DNA of 18,060 bases from Candidatus Methanomethylophilaceae archaeon (GTDB taxonomy: Archaea > Thermoplasmatota > Thermoplasmata > Methanomassiliicoccales > Methanomethylophilaceae), in the NCBI GenBank assembly GCA_016296195.1, contig JAEDJU010000008.1, positions 1-18,060 of the forward strand, written 5' to 3'. Below are positions 7,735 to 14,645 of this stretch, piece after piece. A program made the translations under genes and the position numbers. Position 1 is the stretch's first letter, and each line of letters begins with the position of its first letter. The notes beneath the pieces were generated by a model that did no database searches, had not been told where the DNA came from, and was given only the letters and a program-made list of their open reading frames with translations.

Positions 7735-7744
7735 TTTATATAAT
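7735..7744 (+). promoter_or_regulatory. TATA box of the lysine operon
   Basis: TTTATATAAT is the best TATA-box match in the window. Transcription would start about 25 nt later (near 7765-7770), leaving a roughly 30-nt leader with a G-rich ribosome-site candidate (GCGGGGGAT, 7788-7796) before the ATG at 7799. A weak inverted repeat, CTAC...GTAG (7769-7783), surrounds GAATTC at the expected start site and could be a second regulator contact. Confidence 0.65.
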
Positions 7745-7798
7745 ACGACCAGATTCTGTGCCGAGCAGCTACGAATTCAGTAGAGAGCGGGGGATTTT

Positions 7799-8221
7799 AT
7801 GATCGACAACCTTGACAAGAGAATCATCGAAATCATGAAGAAAGATTCCAGATGCCCCTTCGTCGAAATAGCGAGCCAGCTCGGAGTGTCCGAAGGAACG
7901 GTCCGCAGCAGGGTACACAGGATGACGGAGGAGGGCATAATCCGCGGGTTCACGATAAAGACGAGCTCGAGGAACGTCAAGGCTCTGGTCGAGATAAGGA
8001 TAGATGTCAACACCGACACCCAGGAGATAGCCAAGGAGCTCGCGAGCTACGACGGTGTCACCGAGGTCTTCGAGGTCACCGGTGACCAGGACATAATCGC
8101 GATCGTGGATGTCGAATCGTCGCAACACCTCAACGATATCATCGAGAGGGTCAGACGCTACGACAACATCCTGAGTACCCGCACCCGCCTGATATTGAAG
8201 GAGCATTTCGGAGAGGCCTGA
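7799..8221 (+). CDS. Lrp/AsnC-family transcriptional regulator heading the lysine operon
   Basis: This 140-residue protein has the standard Lrp/AsnC architecture. An N-terminal winged helix-turn-helix (LDKRIIEIMKKDSR start, recognition helix about residues 31-42, 'SEGTVRSRVHRM') is followed by an α/β RAM ligand-binding domain (about 62-138) with the conserved glycine turn in VTGDQDIIAIV (93-103). Such proteins form dimers to octamers and often sense an amino acid. It is the first gene of the operon, 5 nt before dapA, so it probably regulates its own promoter together with lysine synthesis, in the manner of Sulfolobus LysM. That role and the identity of the effector (lysine or an intermediate) are inferred from position only. 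The ATG is the only plausible start and lies after a G-rich ribosome-site candidate. Confidence 0.92.
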   Translation: MIDNLDKRIIEIMKKDSRCPFVEIASQLGVSEGTVRSRVHRMTEEGIIRGFTIKTSSRNVKALVEIRIDVNTDTQEIAKELASYDGVTEVFEVTGDQDIIAIVDVESSQHLNDIIERVRRYDNILSTRTRLILKEHFGEA

Positions 8222-8226
8222 TACTA

Positions 8227-9096
8227 ATGTTTGCAGGAACAGGAACAGCACTGATCACTCCGTTCGCGAAGGACGGGAGTGTCGACGAGGAGGCTCTCAG
8301 GAGGCTCGTCAACTTCCAGGAGGAGAACGGCGTCAACACACTGGTCCCATGTGGGTCCACCGGTGAATCCGCGATGATGAGCTACGAGGAGCACCTGAAT
8401 GTCATCAGCATCGTCGTGGACGAGGCCAAGAGGGCCAAGGTCCTGGCCGGTGCGGGAAGCAACTGCACATCCGAGGCGGTGGAGCTCAGCAAGAATGCTG
8501 AGGACCTCGGTGCCGACGGAATCCTCTCCATCTCACCCTATTACGTCAAGCCCACACAGGAAGGCATATTCAAGCACTACGAGGCCATCGAGGCGGCCCT
8601 GGACATCCCCATCATCGTCTACAACATCCCCGGAAGGACCGGTTCCAACATCAGCGTGGACACCATGCTCAGGCTTGCCGAGCTCCCGGGAATCGTCGGA
8701 GTGAAGGAGGCCAGCGGCAACATGGCCCAGATCCAGAACATCATCGCGAGGAGGCCCGAGGGATTCGAGGTCCTCAGCGGTGATGACAGCATCACCCTCG
8801 CCCTCATGAGCATGGGAGCGGACGGTGTCGTGTCGGTGGCATCCAACTGCTGTCCCGGACTCGTGTCCGAGATGGTCAACAACGCCCAGTCCGACAAGTT
8901 CGAGATCGCCAAGTCGATCCACAACAAGCTGCTCCCCCTGTTCGGAGCACTCTTCTGCGAGTCCAACCCGATCCCCATCAAGTATGTGATGGGAACCATG
9001 GGATACGGCAACGGATGTCCCCGTCTGCCCCTCACCCCCCTCTCCGAGAACGGGAAGGAGATCCTGGACCCCATACTCAGGGACCTTGGAATCTGA
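8227..9096 (+). CDS. dapA: 4-hydroxy-tetrahydrodipicolinate synthase
   Basis: DapA condenses pyruvate with aspartate semialdehyde, the first committed step of the DAP route to lysine. The 289-residue (β/α)8 enzyme contains the pyruvate-binding GSTGES loop (43-48), the SPYY motif (103-106), the catalytic tyrosine and arginine in YNIPGRT (Y132, R137) and the Schiff-base lysine K160 in GVKEASG. All key catalytic residues are in place, and length is normal for the family. Related aldolases of the same family (N-acetylneuraminate lyase, 2-keto-3-deoxygluconate aldolase) are excluded by the neighbouring dapB, lysC, lysA, dapF and dapL genes. It begins 5 nt after the regulator gene and ends 6 nt before dapB, so it is clearly part of the polycistron. 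Confidence 0.97.
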   Translation: MFAGTGTALITPFAKDGSVDEEALRRLVNFQEENGVNTLVPCGSTGESAMMSYEEHLNVISIVVDEAKRAKVLAGAGSNCTSEAVELSKNAEDLGADGILSISPYYVKPTQEGIFKHYEAIEAALDIPIIVYNIPGRTGSNISVDTMLRLAELPGIVGVKEASGNMAQIQNIIARRPEGFEVLSGDDSITLALMSMGADGVVSVASNCCPGLVSEMVNNAQSDKFEIAKSIHNKLLPLFGALFCESNPIPIKYVMGTMGYGNGCPRLPLTPLSENGKEILDPILRDLGI

Positions 9097-9102
9097 GGCA
9101 GG

Positions 9103-9885
9103 ATGATGATCGACGTCGTGATCGGAGGCGCCACCGGGAAACTGGGAAGCCTCGTCTGCAATGCCATCGCCCGCTCGGACGACATCAGGCTCAAGGGAGC
9201 CGTGGTGTCATCCGATGGCGGGAACGTCGGGAAGGAGGTAGTGCCGGGAGTTTTCGCGACCGGTCCCGATTCCCTGGACGATGTGCTGGCGGACTGCGAC
9301 GTCTACGTGGACCTCACATCCCCCGCCGCCGCATCGAAGGTGGTGGCGGAGGTCCCGAAGACCGGGGCCAACATCATAGTCGGGACCACATCAGTGGACC
9401 CCGCGGCCCTGGAGAGAATGAGGATGGAGGTGGAGAGGAACGGCACGTCCGGCCTCGTCTCCGCCAACTTCTCAAGGGGGATCAACGTTTTCTGGAGGAC
9501 CTGCGAGGCCCTCGCATCGCAACTCGATGACTACGACATAGAGATCGTCGAGGCGCATCACGCTTCAAAGGGCGACGCCCCCTCGGGGACATCGTCCGAG
9601 ACCGTGAGGAGGCTCGTCGAGAGGACGGGCATCGAAAACATCCGGTACGGAAGGCATGGGGTCACCGGACCCCGCGGCAGGGAGATCTGCGTGCACTCCA
9701 TCCGCGCCGGAAACATAGTGGGGGACCACACGGTCATGTTCGCCAAGGGCGACGACATAGTGGAACTCACACACAGATCGGTTTCCCGCGGGACCCTCGT
9801 GGACGGCTGCATCGAATCGATAAGATGGATGGCCGATAAGAGGGACGGCAGGATCCACAACATGTTCGAGGTGTTTGGATTATGA
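9103..9885 (+). CDS. dapB: 4-hydroxy-tetrahydrodipicolinate reductase
   Basis: DapB reduces the DapA product with NAD(P)H to tetrahydrodipicolinate. The 260-residue protein has an N-terminal Rossmann fold with the dinucleotide loop GGATGKLG (8-15) and a VGTTSVD segment (93-99), followed by the catalytic EAHHASKGDAPSGT motif (150-163), which carries the conserved His pair and the Lys before DAPSGT. The C-terminal substrate domain ends with 'GRIHNMFEVFGL'. The start is preceded by a purine-rich GAGGCAGG. Two adjacent ATGs (9103 and 9106) make the exact start uncertain by one residue. Its stop codon overlaps the lysC start in an ATGA junction, a sign of coupled translation. Confidence 0.96.
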   Translation: MMIDVVIGGATGKLGSLVCNAIARSDDIRLKGAVVSSDGGNVGKEVVPGVFATGPDSLDDVLADCDVYVDLTSPAAASKVVAEVPKTGANIIVGTTSVDPAALERMRMEVERNGTSGLVSANFSRGINVFWRTCEALASQLDDYDIEIVEAHHASKGDAPSGTSSETVRRLVERTGIENIRYGRHGVTGPRGREICVHSIRAGNIVGDHTVMFAKGDDIVELTHRSVSRGTLVDGCIESIRWMADKRDGRIHNMFEVFGL

Positions 9886-11234
9886 TCACCGTAATGAAAT
9901 TCGGCGGTACCAGCGTGGGTTCCGCAGAGGCATTGAACAGAGTAGCGAACATCATCGCCGATACGGAGGGCGAGAAGGTCGTCGTGGTCTCCGCGATGTC
10001 CGGAATCACCAACTTCCTCGTGTCCGTCGTCGACAACCCCCTCACCGACCCCGACGCGGTGGTCGACCAGTTCAGGAACAAGCACCTGATCGAGGCCAGC
10101 CAGCTCTTCGACGGGGACATCATGAACGAGTTCAGGGCGGAGTTCGACACGAGGCTCGAGGCGTTCAGGACCGCCATAATGGGCGACAGGGCGAATCCCC
10201 TCTACAGGGACAACGTCGTCTCCCAGGGTGAGAGGTTCTCATCCCTGATGCTCTCCTATGTCCTGAAGAAGATGGACATCAAGTCCGTCGCCCTCAGCTC
10301 CGAGCAGGCGGGGATCGTCGCGGTCGGAAACCCCATGGCCGGTTCCGCGGACCTGCTGAAGACCGCATCCGGCATGACCATGAAGGTCAAACCCCTGCTG
10401 GCGATGGGTGTCGTCCCCATCATCACCGGATTCTACGGTGCCAACGAGGACGGTGTCCCCCTGACCTTCGGAAGGGGAGGATCCGACTACTCCGCCGCGG
10501 TCGTCGCCAACGCCATCGACGCGGACATGCTGGAGATCTGGACCGATGTGGACGGATTCATGTCCGCCGACCCCAGGATCATCCCCAGCGCCATCAAGAT
10601 CGACGAGATGAACTTCGGAGAGGCCGCCGAGCTCGCCTACTTCGGTGCCAAGGTCCTCCATCCCAGGACCATCGAGCCCGTCAGGCTCAAGCACATTCCC
10701 CTGAAGGTCAAGAACTCCTTCAAGCCCCAGGAGCCCGGAACACTGATCCACCACCTCCGCAAGTCCAAGAACGAGCTGCTCAGGAGCGTCGCCGCCAAGA
10801 CCGACCTCTCCATCATCACCATCAGCTCCGCGGAGATCGCGTACAGGCCCGCCATGGTCGCCAGGATCATCGAGAAGATCGCAGACATCGACGTCATCAT
10901 CTACTCCATATCCACATCCCTTTCCACAGTCGCCTTCCTCGTTCACAACAACGACGTCACCCAGACCCTCAGGCAGCTCAACGGCCTGAACGGAGGGGAC
11001 ATCGAGAGGATCGACGTGAAGAACAACGTCGCCCTGATCTGTGCCGTCGGTGACAACCTGCTCGACAAGTGCGGTGTCTCCGGGGACATATTCGGAGCGG
11101 TGAAGGAGGCCGATGCCAACGTGGAGATGATCTCCGAGGGTGCATCCGACGTCTCCCTCAACTTCGTCGTCCCCATGGGCAAGGTGATCGATGTGGTGAA
11201 GGTGCTCCACGACAGATACATCGGTGATCAGTGA
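9882..11234 (+). CDS. lysC: Aspartate kinase with C-terminal ACT domains
   Basis: This 450-residue monofunctional aspartokinase phosphorylates L-aspartate, the entry step to lysine, threonine and methionine. The N-terminal kinase domain shows KFGGTSVG (6-13), VSAMSG (36-41), GRGGSDYSA (198-206) and WTDVDG (220-225), with EAAELAYFGAKVLHP (247-261) at the substrate site. Residues from about 303 onward form two ACT-type regulatory domains ('IITISSAEIAYRPAMVARII' and 'VALICAVGDNLLD' through 'VEMISEGASDVSLNFVV'), so feedback inhibition is expected. Its position in a lysine operon suggests lysine as effector, but the sequence does not distinguish lysine from threonine sensitivity. There is no fused homoserine dehydrogenase. 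Start and stop both overlap or touch neighbours (ATGA with dapB, TGATG with lysA). Confidence 0.97.
   Translation: MITVMKFGGTSVGSAEALNRVANIIADTEGEKVVVVSAMSGITNFLVSVVDNPLTDPDAVVDQFRNKHLIEASQLFDGDIMNEFRAEFDTRLEAFRTAIMGDRANPLYRDNVVSQGERFSSLMLSYVLKKMDIKSVALSSEQAGIVAVGNPMAGSADLLKTASGMTMKVKPLLAMGVVPIITGFYGANEDGVPLTFGRGGSDYSAAVVANAIDADMLEIWTDVDGFMSADPRIIPSAIKIDEMNFGEAAELAYFGAKVLHPRTIEPVRLKHIPLKVKNSFKPQEPGTLIHHLRKSKNELLRSVAAKTDLSIITISSAEIAYRPAMVARIIEKIADIDVIIYSISTSLSTVAFLVHNNDVTQTLRQLNGLNGGDIERIDVKNNVALICAVGDNLLDKCGVSGDIFGAVKEADANVEMISEGASDVSLNFVVPMGKVIDVVKVLHDRYIGDQ
11223..11228 (+). promoter_or_regulatory. Ribosome binding site deciding the lysA start
   Basis: GGTGAT inside the 3' end of lysC matches the archaeal anti-Shine-Dalgarno sequence. 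Three consecutive possible lysA starts follow (GTG 11231, ATG 11234, ATG 11237). The spacing of 5 nt to ATG 11234 and 8 nt to ATG 11237 favours one of the ATGs over the GTG, which is only 2 nt away. Confidence 0.55.
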
Positions 11235-12490
11235 TGATGAGGGAATTCGAGAGCAAGGATGGGGTCATGATGATCGGCGGCAAGTCCGCCGTCGAGATCG
11301 CCGAGGAGTTCGGGACCCCCGTTTACGTTATAGATGAGGCCAGGGTCAGGGAGAACTACAGGAACATCTACGGTGCGTTCTCCAGGTTCATGGACACGAA
11401 GATCCACTACGCATGCAAGGCCAACACCAACCTGGCCCTGCTCAGGATCCTCGAGCAGGAGGGATCCGGCATCGATGCCGTGTCCATCGGAGAGGTCAAG
11501 ACCTGTCTGAAGGCGGGATTCACCCCCGACAGGATCATGTACACCGGTGTGAACGTCAGCAACCAGGAGCTCAAGGAGGTCGCGGACCTCGGAGTGATGA
11601 TCAACCTGGACTCCGTCTCCGAGATGGAGAGGCTTGCCGAGATCGCACCCCAGCACGAGATCTCCTTCAGGATCACCCCCGGCGTCGGATCCGGCCACAG
11701 CGCCAAGGTCATCACCGGCTCCAAGGGTGCCAAGTTCGGTATCCCCCTGGACGAGGTCATCAACACATACGCCAGGGCCAAGGACCTGGGATTCAAGATC
11801 AAGGGGATCCACGCCCACATCGGATCCGGAGGACAGGTCGTAGAACCCTTCATGGACATGATGGAGGTACTGATCAACCTGGTCAACGAGATCAAGGAGC
11901 TGGGCATCGACCTGGACTTCATCGACATGGGCGGAGGCATCGGAGTGCCCTACAGGCCCCAGGAGGAGGAAATGGACGTCGGAGAGCTCGCCATGAACCT
12001 CACCGACATGATCCAGGAGGAGACCGACATCAAGACCATCATCCTGGAACCCGGAAGGTACATCGTCTGCGACGCCGTGGTCCTGCTGACCGGTGTCAAC
12101 GATGTCAAGGATGCGGGCATCAAGAAGTACGTCGGATGCGACGCCGGATTCAACACCCTGATCAGGCCCGCCATGTACGACTCCTACCACCACGTCGCAC
12201 TGGCCAACAAGTTCGGAAAGGCATGCACCCAGAAGTACGACGTCGTCGGACCCATCTGCGAGTCCGGAGACTACCTCGCACACGACCGCGTGCTCCCCGA
12301 GCCAGTGGAGGGTGACATCGTCGCCGTCTACAACGCCGGAGCCTACGGATTCTCCATGTCCAGCAACTACAACTCCAGACCCCTCTGCAGGGAGGTCCTC
12401 GTGAACGACGGCAAGGCCGAACTCGTCCGCGAGGCCGAGACCGTCGAGGAGATGTGGAGACACCAGATCATCCCCGAGAGGCTCGCCTGA
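11234..12490 (+). CDS. lysA: Diaminopimelate decarboxylase
   Basis: LysA is the PLP-dependent fold-type III enzyme that decarboxylates meso-DAP to lysine, the last step of the pathway. The 418-residue protein, normal for the family, has the PLP lysine in HYACKAN (K62, numbered from ATG 11234), the phosphate-binding HIGSG (195-199) and GGGIG (233-237) loops, EPGRYIV (272-278) and the CESGD substrate motif (342-346) at the dimer-shared active site. Ornithine decarboxylase-like relatives are unlikely given the motif and the neighbouring dap genes. The ATG at 11234 shares one base with the lysC stop (TGATG); ATG 11237 or GTG 11231 would change the start by one residue. The end overlaps the dapF start in another TGATG. 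Confidence 0.96.
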   Translation: MMREFESKDGVMMIGGKSAVEIAEEFGTPVYVIDEARVRENYRNIYGAFSRFMDTKIHYACKANTNLALLRILEQEGSGIDAVSIGEVKTCLKAGFTPDRIMYTGVNVSNQELKEVADLGVMINLDSVSEMERLAEIAPQHEISFRITPGVGSGHSAKVITGSKGAKFGIPLDEVINTYARAKDLGFKIKGIHAHIGSGGQVVEPFMDMMEVLINLVNEIKELGIDLDFIDMGGGIGVPYRPQEEEMDVGELAMNLTDMIQEETDIKTIILEPGRYIVCDAVVLLTGVNDVKDAGIKKYVGCDAGFNTLIRPAMYDSYHHVALANKFGKACTQKYDVVGPICESGDYLAHDRVLPEPVEGDIVAVYNAGAYGFSMSSNYNSRPLCREVLVNDGKAELVREAETVEEMWRHQIIPERLA

Positions 12491-13320
12491 TGAAGTTCTG
12501 GAAGTATCACGGACTCGGAAACGATTTCGTCCTGGTCGACGGCCACGACGGAAGCGTGGAGATCGACAGTGATTGGTGCGTCCGCATGTGCGACCGCCAC
12601 TTCGGCATCGGAGGGGACGGGGTCCTCTACATCATGCCCGGCGAGAACACCGACATCACCATGAGGATCATCAACGCCGACGGAAGCGAGGCCGAGATGT
12701 GCGGCAACGGTATCAGATGCGTCGCCAAACATGCCTACGACTTCGGTATCGTCGACAGGGAGGTCTTCTCCATCCACACACTGGCAGGTGACCTTGAGGC
12801 CACCGTCTCCGTGGAGGACGGCAAGGTCAGGACCGTCAGGATCAACATGGGTGCACCCATCCTCGATGCGAGGACGGTCCCCGTCGATGCCGACGGAAGG
12901 TTCATCGACCAGCCCTTCGAGGTGGACGGTGTGTCCTTCAGGGCCAACGCCGTCTCCATGGGCAACCCCCACTTCATCACCTTCACACCCCTGGACGAGG
13001 CCACCGTCAACAAGCTCGGACCCATCCTGGAGCACCACCCCTTCTTCCCCCGCAAGACCAATGTGGAGTTCTGCAGGGTCGAGGATGGGAAGATATACAT
13101 CAGAGTTTACGAAAGAGGTGCCGCATGGACCCTCGCCTGCGGTACCGGGGCATGCGCGACAACGACCGCAGCCGCACTCAACGGGCTGGTCCCCTTCGGT
13201 GAGCCCGTGGACGTCCACCTCCCCGGTGGATGGCTGAAGATCACCGTGGACCCCGACCTCGGCTACGTCCTCATGGAGGGACCCGCCGAACTGGTCTTCG
13301 AGGGAAACACACAGGAGTGA
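12490..13320 (+). CDS. dapF: Diaminopimelate epimerase
   Basis: DapF is a cofactor-independent two-cysteine racemase that converts LL-DAP to meso-DAP. The 276-residue protein starts with the diagnostic MKFWKYHGLGNDFV and has the two catalytic cysteines in MCGNGIRC (C71) and ACGTGACA (C217), positions that match well-studied bacterial enzymes closely. GNPH (158-161) and the two-fold repeated α/β architecture are also present. An upstream in-frame ATG at 12454 would add 12 residues lying inside lysA. I reject it because the family N-terminus begins exactly at 12490, where the ATG overlaps the lysA stop codon (TGATG). The next gene, dapL, begins 6 nt downstream. Confidence 0.97.
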   Translation: MKFWKYHGLGNDFVLVDGHDGSVEIDSDWCVRMCDRHFGIGGDGVLYIMPGENTDITMRIINADGSEAEMCGNGIRCVAKHAYDFGIVDREVFSIHTLAGDLEATVSVEDGKVRTVRINMGAPILDARTVPVDADGRFIDQPFEVDGVSFRANAVSMGNPHFITFTPLDEATVNKLGPILEHHPFFPRKTNVEFCRVEDGKIYIRVYERGAAWTLACGTGACATTTAAALNGLVPFGEPVDVHLPGGWLKITVDPDLGYVLMEGPAELVFEGNTQE

Positions 13321-13326
13321 CATTCG

Positions 13327-14490
13327 ATGACAACATTCGAGCAATCAGACAGACTCAAACAGATCCCTCCCTACCTCTTCGTGAGGCTGGAGCAGCTCTC
13401 CGCCGAGAAGAAGGCCGAGGGATGGGACATGATCGACTTCGGTATCGGAGACCCCGACCTCCCCACCCCCGACTGCATCGTCGAGGAGATGTGCAGACAG
13501 GCGGGCATCAACGAGAACCAGAAGTACTCCTCCTCCGCCGGTGAGAAGGACCTCCGCGTGGCCGTCGCCAAGTGGTACAAGAAGAGGTTCAACCTGGACA
13601 TCGACCCCGACACCCAGGTGTGCATCACCATCGGTTCCAAAGAGGCCATCTTCAACATCTCCCAGGCCTTCGTCAACTGCGGCGAGACCATCATCGCACC
13701 CTCCCCCGGATACCCCGTGTACTCCGGAGCATCCACCCTCTTCAACGAGGCCAAGTGCGTGAAGATCCCCCTCAGGGCAGAGAAGGACTGGCTCCTCGAT
13801 GTGGACGAGTGCCCCAAGGACGCCAAGATGCTGTACCTGAACTACCCCAACAACCCCACCGGAGCCACCTGCGACGTCGCATACCTGAAGAAGGTCTACG
13901 ACTGGTGCCAGGAAAACAACATCATCTTCTGCTACGACAACGCCTACTCCGAGATGTGCTACGACGGATACCAGGCACCCTCCGCCCTGGAGGCCGGTCC
14001 CGACTGCATCGAGTTCGGATCATTCTCCAAGACATTCAACATGACCGGATTCAGGCTCGGATACGCCGTCGGACACCCCGACCTCATCGCCGGACTGAAG
14101 AAGTGCAAGGGACAGATCGACTCCGGAGCACCCATCTTCATCCAGAAAGCCGCCATCAAGGCCCTGGAGATGTACGGTGACGACGGAAAGCTCCCCAAGG
14201 CCATCGCCGACAACATGGCGATCTACGCCGAGAGGAGGAAGGTCCTGGTCGAGGGACTCAGGAAGCTCGGATACGATGTGAAGATGCCCAAGGGAACCTT
14301 CTACGTCTGGTTCAACTGCGGCATGTCCTCCTTCGACTTCACCAAGAAGATGGTGGACCTCGGAGTCATCGTCACACCTGGTTCCGGATTCGGCGAGAGT
14401 GCCGACGGATACATCAGGATGACCGTCACCGAGCCCGTCGAGAGGATCAAGATCGCCCTCGAGAGGATGGAGCGCGGCTCCTACAACTGA
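13327..14490 (+). CDS. dapL: LL-diaminopimelate aminotransferase
   Basis: This 387-residue class I/II fold-type I PLP aminotransferase most likely converts tetrahydrodipicolinate and glutamate directly to LL-DAP, bypassing the succinylase or acetylase branches (dapD, dapC, dapE). The PLP lysine is K235 in GSFSKTFNMTGFRLGYA. Other pocket residues are N176 in LNYPNNPTG, D204 and Y207 in YDNAYSE, R243, and the C-terminal carboxylate-binding arginine in YIRMTVTEP. Length suits either DapL or an aspartate aminotransferase-like enzyme. The assignment to DapL rests on its place at the end of a complete dap operon that lacks every alternative middle-step gene. It is the last gene of the operon and is followed by a strong hairpin. 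Its codon use is very biased, consistent with high expression. Confidence 0.9.
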   Translation: MTTFEQSDRLKQIPPYLFVRLEQLSAEKKAEGWDMIDFGIGDPDLPTPDCIVEEMCRQAGINENQKYSSSAGEKDLRVAVAKWYKKRFNLDIDPDTQVCITIGSKEAIFNISQAFVNCGETIIAPSPGYPVYSGASTLFNEAKCVKIPLRAEKDWLLDVDECPKDAKMLYLNYPNNPTGATCDVAYLKKVYDWCQENNIIFCYDNAYSEMCYDGYQAPSALEAGPDCIEFGSFSKTFNMTGFRLGYAVGHPDLIAGLKKCKGQIDSGAPIFIQKAAIKALEMYGDDGKLPKAIADNMAIYAERRKVLVEGLRKLGYDVKMPKGTFYVWFNCGMSSFDFTKKMVDLGVIVTPGSGFGESADGYIRMTVTEPVERIKIALERMERGSYN

Positions 14491-14498
14491 TTCTCATC

Positions 14499-14518
14499 TC
14501 CCCGCGGGAACGCGGGGA
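14499..14518 (+). terminator. GC-rich hairpin with GGAA loop closing the lysine operon
   Basis: Eight bases after the dapL stop, TCCCCGCG (14499-14506) pairs perfectly with CGCGGGGA (14511-14518) around a GGAA tetraloop of the stable GNRA class. No T run follows, so by bacterial rules it is not an intrinsic terminator. It may act as a 3'-end protector or mark a processing site. Confidence 0.5.
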
Positions 14519-14556
14519 TCCAAACACCTTCACACCCCATCATTCTGTCCCACCGC

Positions 14557-14571
14557 ATCACCCGTATCCGA
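14557..14571 (+). repeat. 15-nt shared upstream element, copy 1
   Basis: ATCACCCGTATCCGA occurs here, ending 33 nt before the TATA box of the LRR protein gene, and again at 16836-16850 before the MFS gene. The match is exact. The ATCCGA end is mirrored 13 nt downstream by TCGGAT (14585-14590), which itself belongs to a near-palindrome (14585-14598). A common transcription-factor site is the simplest reading. Confidence 0.5.
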
Positions 14572-14584
14572 ATGTACGACAGGA

Positions 14585-14598
14585 TCGGATGCGTCCGA
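14585..14598. promoter_or_regulatory. Near-palindrome just upstream of the LRR gene TATA box
   Basis: TCGGATGCGTCCGA is a 14-bp palindrome with a single mismatched pair, placed 6 nt before the TATA box, where a bound protein could block or recruit the basal factors TBP/TFB. It shares the CGGAT half-site with the 15-nt element upstream. Confidence 0.4.
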
Positions 14599-14604
14599 AG
14601 GACC

Positions 14605-14612
14605 TTTATATA
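14605..14612 (+). promoter_or_regulatory. TATA box of the LRR protein gene
   Basis: TTTATATA preceded by purine-rich CGAAGGA (BRE-like) predicts a transcript start near 14635. This places the earlier in-frame ATG (14589) outside the message and supports ATG 14646 as the start. A GGTG at 14635-14638 is a weak ribosome-site candidate. Confidence 0.65.
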
Positions 14613-14645
14613 CACCACATCCTGAGACATGATCTGGTGCAGAAA

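Noticed and set aside
7745..7798. Lysine riboswitch in the leader of the lysine operon
   Set aside because: The predicted leader is only about 30 nt, far too short for the lysine aptamer, and lysine riboswitches are a bacterial feature.
12454..12489. Longer N-terminus for dapF
   Set aside because: The 12 extra residues lie within lysA and have no family counterpart. The conserved DapF start falls exactly on the TGATG overlap at 12490.
10239..13344. Long minus-strand open frames opposite lysC, lysA and dapF (323, 411 and 325 codons)
   Set aside because: They lie antisense to genes with complete catalytic motifs. Their translations are Asp/Gly/Val/His-rich with no recognisable domain, as expected from antisense reading of GC-rich, strongly codon-biased genes.
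14589..14645. Longer N-terminus for the LRR protein
   Set aside because: The promoter TATA box (14605-14612) lies inside this stretch, so it would not be transcribed, and starting at 14646 gives a normal signal segment.
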